In this document: positions 6,399 to 6,864 of the stretch, in pieces | How positions within the stretch are numbered: position 1 is the stretch's first letter | Layout of the letters: every line of letters begins with the position of its first letter | NCBI GenBank assembly: GCA_017504325.1 | Contig: JAFVRL010000297.1 | Location: forward strand, 1-6,864 | Origin: Lentisphaeria bacterium | GTDB taxonomy: Bacteria > Verrucomicrobiota > Lentisphaeria > Victivallales > UBA1829 | Reading direction: 5' to 3' | DNA length: 6,864 nt | Position numbers and translations under genes: made by a program | The notes under the pieces: model-generated | What the model saw: the letters and a program-made list of their open reading frames with translations, nothing else | Database searches by the model: none | What the model was told of the DNA's origin: nothing

Positions 6399-6404
6399 AT
6401 CCTC
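6399..6404 (-). promoter_or_regulatory. Ribosome binding site that sets the SUMF1-like start
   Basis: On the - strand GAGGAT is followed by AAAA and then the ATG at 6394. The alternative in-frame ATG at 6406 overlaps this site and is preceded only by AT-rich sequence without a Shine-Dalgarno match. This favours the 416-residue form, whose N-terminus (MKKDLFLNHK) is also a typical signal-peptide start. Confidence 0.55.
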
Positions 6405-6445
6405 ATCTTTATTTTCTATTTTCTGATACTTGAAATCACCTATTA

Positions 6446-6474
6446 AAAATAATCTGCCGGAGAGATAAAATCAA
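6446..6474 (-). promoter_or_regulatory. Possible sigma-70-type promoter for the SUMF1-like gene
   Basis: Read on the - strand, TTGATT (6474-6469) serves as a -35 box and TATTTT (6451-6446) as a -10 box, with a 17-base spacer. It lies about 50 bases upstream of the start codon in an AT-rich stretch. The -10 match is imperfect (consensus TATAAT), so this is a prediction from spacing and position only. Confidence 0.35.
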
Positions 6475-6653
6475 GGGGATAATCCGGTTTTCTTTCCCGC
6501 TTTCCCGCATTTTTTCACAGATATCCCATAATTTTTCAAAAAACAGGTAATTCCGCCATATTTGATCGGAAAAAAATTGTTTTTTAAGAAAGTGATTTTG
6601 TCAGATTTCCATAAACAGACAGTATGTATAAAATATCATATCAGCAAATAAAA
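6475..6653. other. AT-rich intergenic stretch without a gene
   Basis: There is no credible reading frame on either strand. The sequence is rich in A and T runs, for example an AAAAAA/TTTTTT pair around 6570-6586, that could form a weak hairpin but is as likely compositional. With the repeat block that follows, the whole of 6407-6864 lacks a gene I can support. Confidence 0.5.
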
Positions 6654-6655
6654 CA

Positions 6656-6745
6656 GTCCCGCAGGGACAGTAGAACTCAGCCCGGGGTTTTAACCCCGGG
6701 AAAAATTGTAAACCGAGATTCAAGCCCCATCGGGGCGCAGGAAAA
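6656..6745 (+). repeat. REP-like palindromic repeat unit with three GC-rich hairpins
   Basis: Three short perfect hairpins follow one another in an AT-rich background. GTCCC-GCA-GGGAC lies at 6656-6668. CCCGGGGTT paired with AACCCCGGG lies at 6681-6699 with a 2-base centre. GCCCC-ATC-GGGGC lies at 6724-6736, followed by GCAGGAAAA. Clustered palindromes of this kind resemble the REP-type intergenic repeats of many bacterial genomes, some of which are spread by REP-associated tyrosine transposases (RAYTs). No transposase is in the window. The terminal 29 bases (6717-6745) recur inverted at 6825-6853, showing that this is a repeat family rather than a single terminator. Confidence 0.65.
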
Positions 6746-6824
6746 AACTGTTGAATCATTATTTCTGTAAAATAAACAATAACCAATCACAAATTACATA
6801 TATTCTCCCCAATTTCTGCAGGTA

Positions 6825-6864
6825 TTTTCCTGCGTCCCTACGGGACTTCATTCATGGGGGAACA
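6825..6864 (-). repeat. Second, inverted copy of the REP-like repeat, cut by the window end
   Basis: On the - strand, bases 6853-6825 match 6717-6745 at 23 of 29 positions, including the identical ending ACGCAGGAAAA/GCGCAGGAAAA region. The hairpin is GTCCC-GTA-GGGAC instead of GCCCC-ATC-GGGGC: one C-G pair has become T-A on both sides, so pairing is kept. The copy continues beyond 6853 towards the window edge (TGTTCCCCCAT on the - strand) and is probably incomplete here. The two copies face each other across about 79 bases. Confidence 0.6.

Noticed and set aside
6601..6786. 61-residue open frame on the - strand in the intergenic end
   Set aside because: It runs through the palindromic repeats, so its translation is repeat-derived, with no ribosome binding site or family resemblance.
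6656..6853. CRISPR array
   Set aside because: The repeats are only two, inverted relative to each other, and are separated by one long spacer, with no cas genes nearby.

Overview
The window is mostly a compact run of housekeeping genes on the + strand, followed by one convergent gene on the - strand and about 460 bases of non-coding, repeat-bearing DNA. The organism is a diderm (outer-membrane) bacterium of moderate GC content. An LptF/LptG lipopolysaccharide-export permease, a lysine-rich exported sulfatase-modifying-factor-like protein and intergenic palindromic repeats together suggest the PVC group, perhaps Lentisphaerota (Victivallales-like). That placement is inference from the gene set and protein style. 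No rRNA or other marker in the window settles it.

Layout, left to right. Bases 1-999 hold the 3' part of an LptF/LptG-family permease, cut at its N-terminus by the window edge. A 114-base gap with a strong 13-bp hairpin follows. Then come six + strand genes with gaps of only 18-40 bases, probably one transcription unit: coaD (coenzyme A synthesis, 1114-1599), a YceD/DUF177 protein (1618-2121), a YmdB/TIGR00282 metallophosphoesterase (2161-2979), nadC (NAD synthesis, 3020-3898), ruvA (Holliday-junction binding, 3920-4540) and a 2H-phosphoesterase-like protein (from 4566). The last gene appears to carry a -1 frameshift near 5046-5063. In the shifted frame it finishes with a plausible C-terminus at 5128, inside a small hairpin and just short of the convergent gene. 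As written, its open frame instead runs to 5249, antisense to that neighbour.

On the - strand, 6394-5144 encodes a secreted protein with a signal peptide, a long lysine-rich segment, a formylglycine-generating-enzyme-like (SUMF1) domain and a KAPAKK-type tail. The position of the first catalytic cysteine of true FGEs is Ser, so it is probably not a formylglycine-generating enzyme. A plausible promoter and ribosome binding site lie upstream of it.

Bases 6407-6864 contain no convincing gene. They hold GC-rich hairpins in an AT-rich background. A 29-base element occurs at 6717-6745 and again inverted at 6825-6853, with a compensatory base-pair change in its stem, which marks a structured REP-like repeat family.

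The genes share basic metabolism (CoA, NAD) and nucleic-acid maintenance rather than a single pathway. Two phosphodiesterase-type proteins (YmdB-like and 2H-like), both from superfamilies linked to cyclic nucleotide phosphates, lie in the same run. I see no clear evidence of a new defence or mobile system. The points most worth checking are the frameshifted 2H gene, the structured inverted repeats and the lysine-armed SUMF1-like protein.
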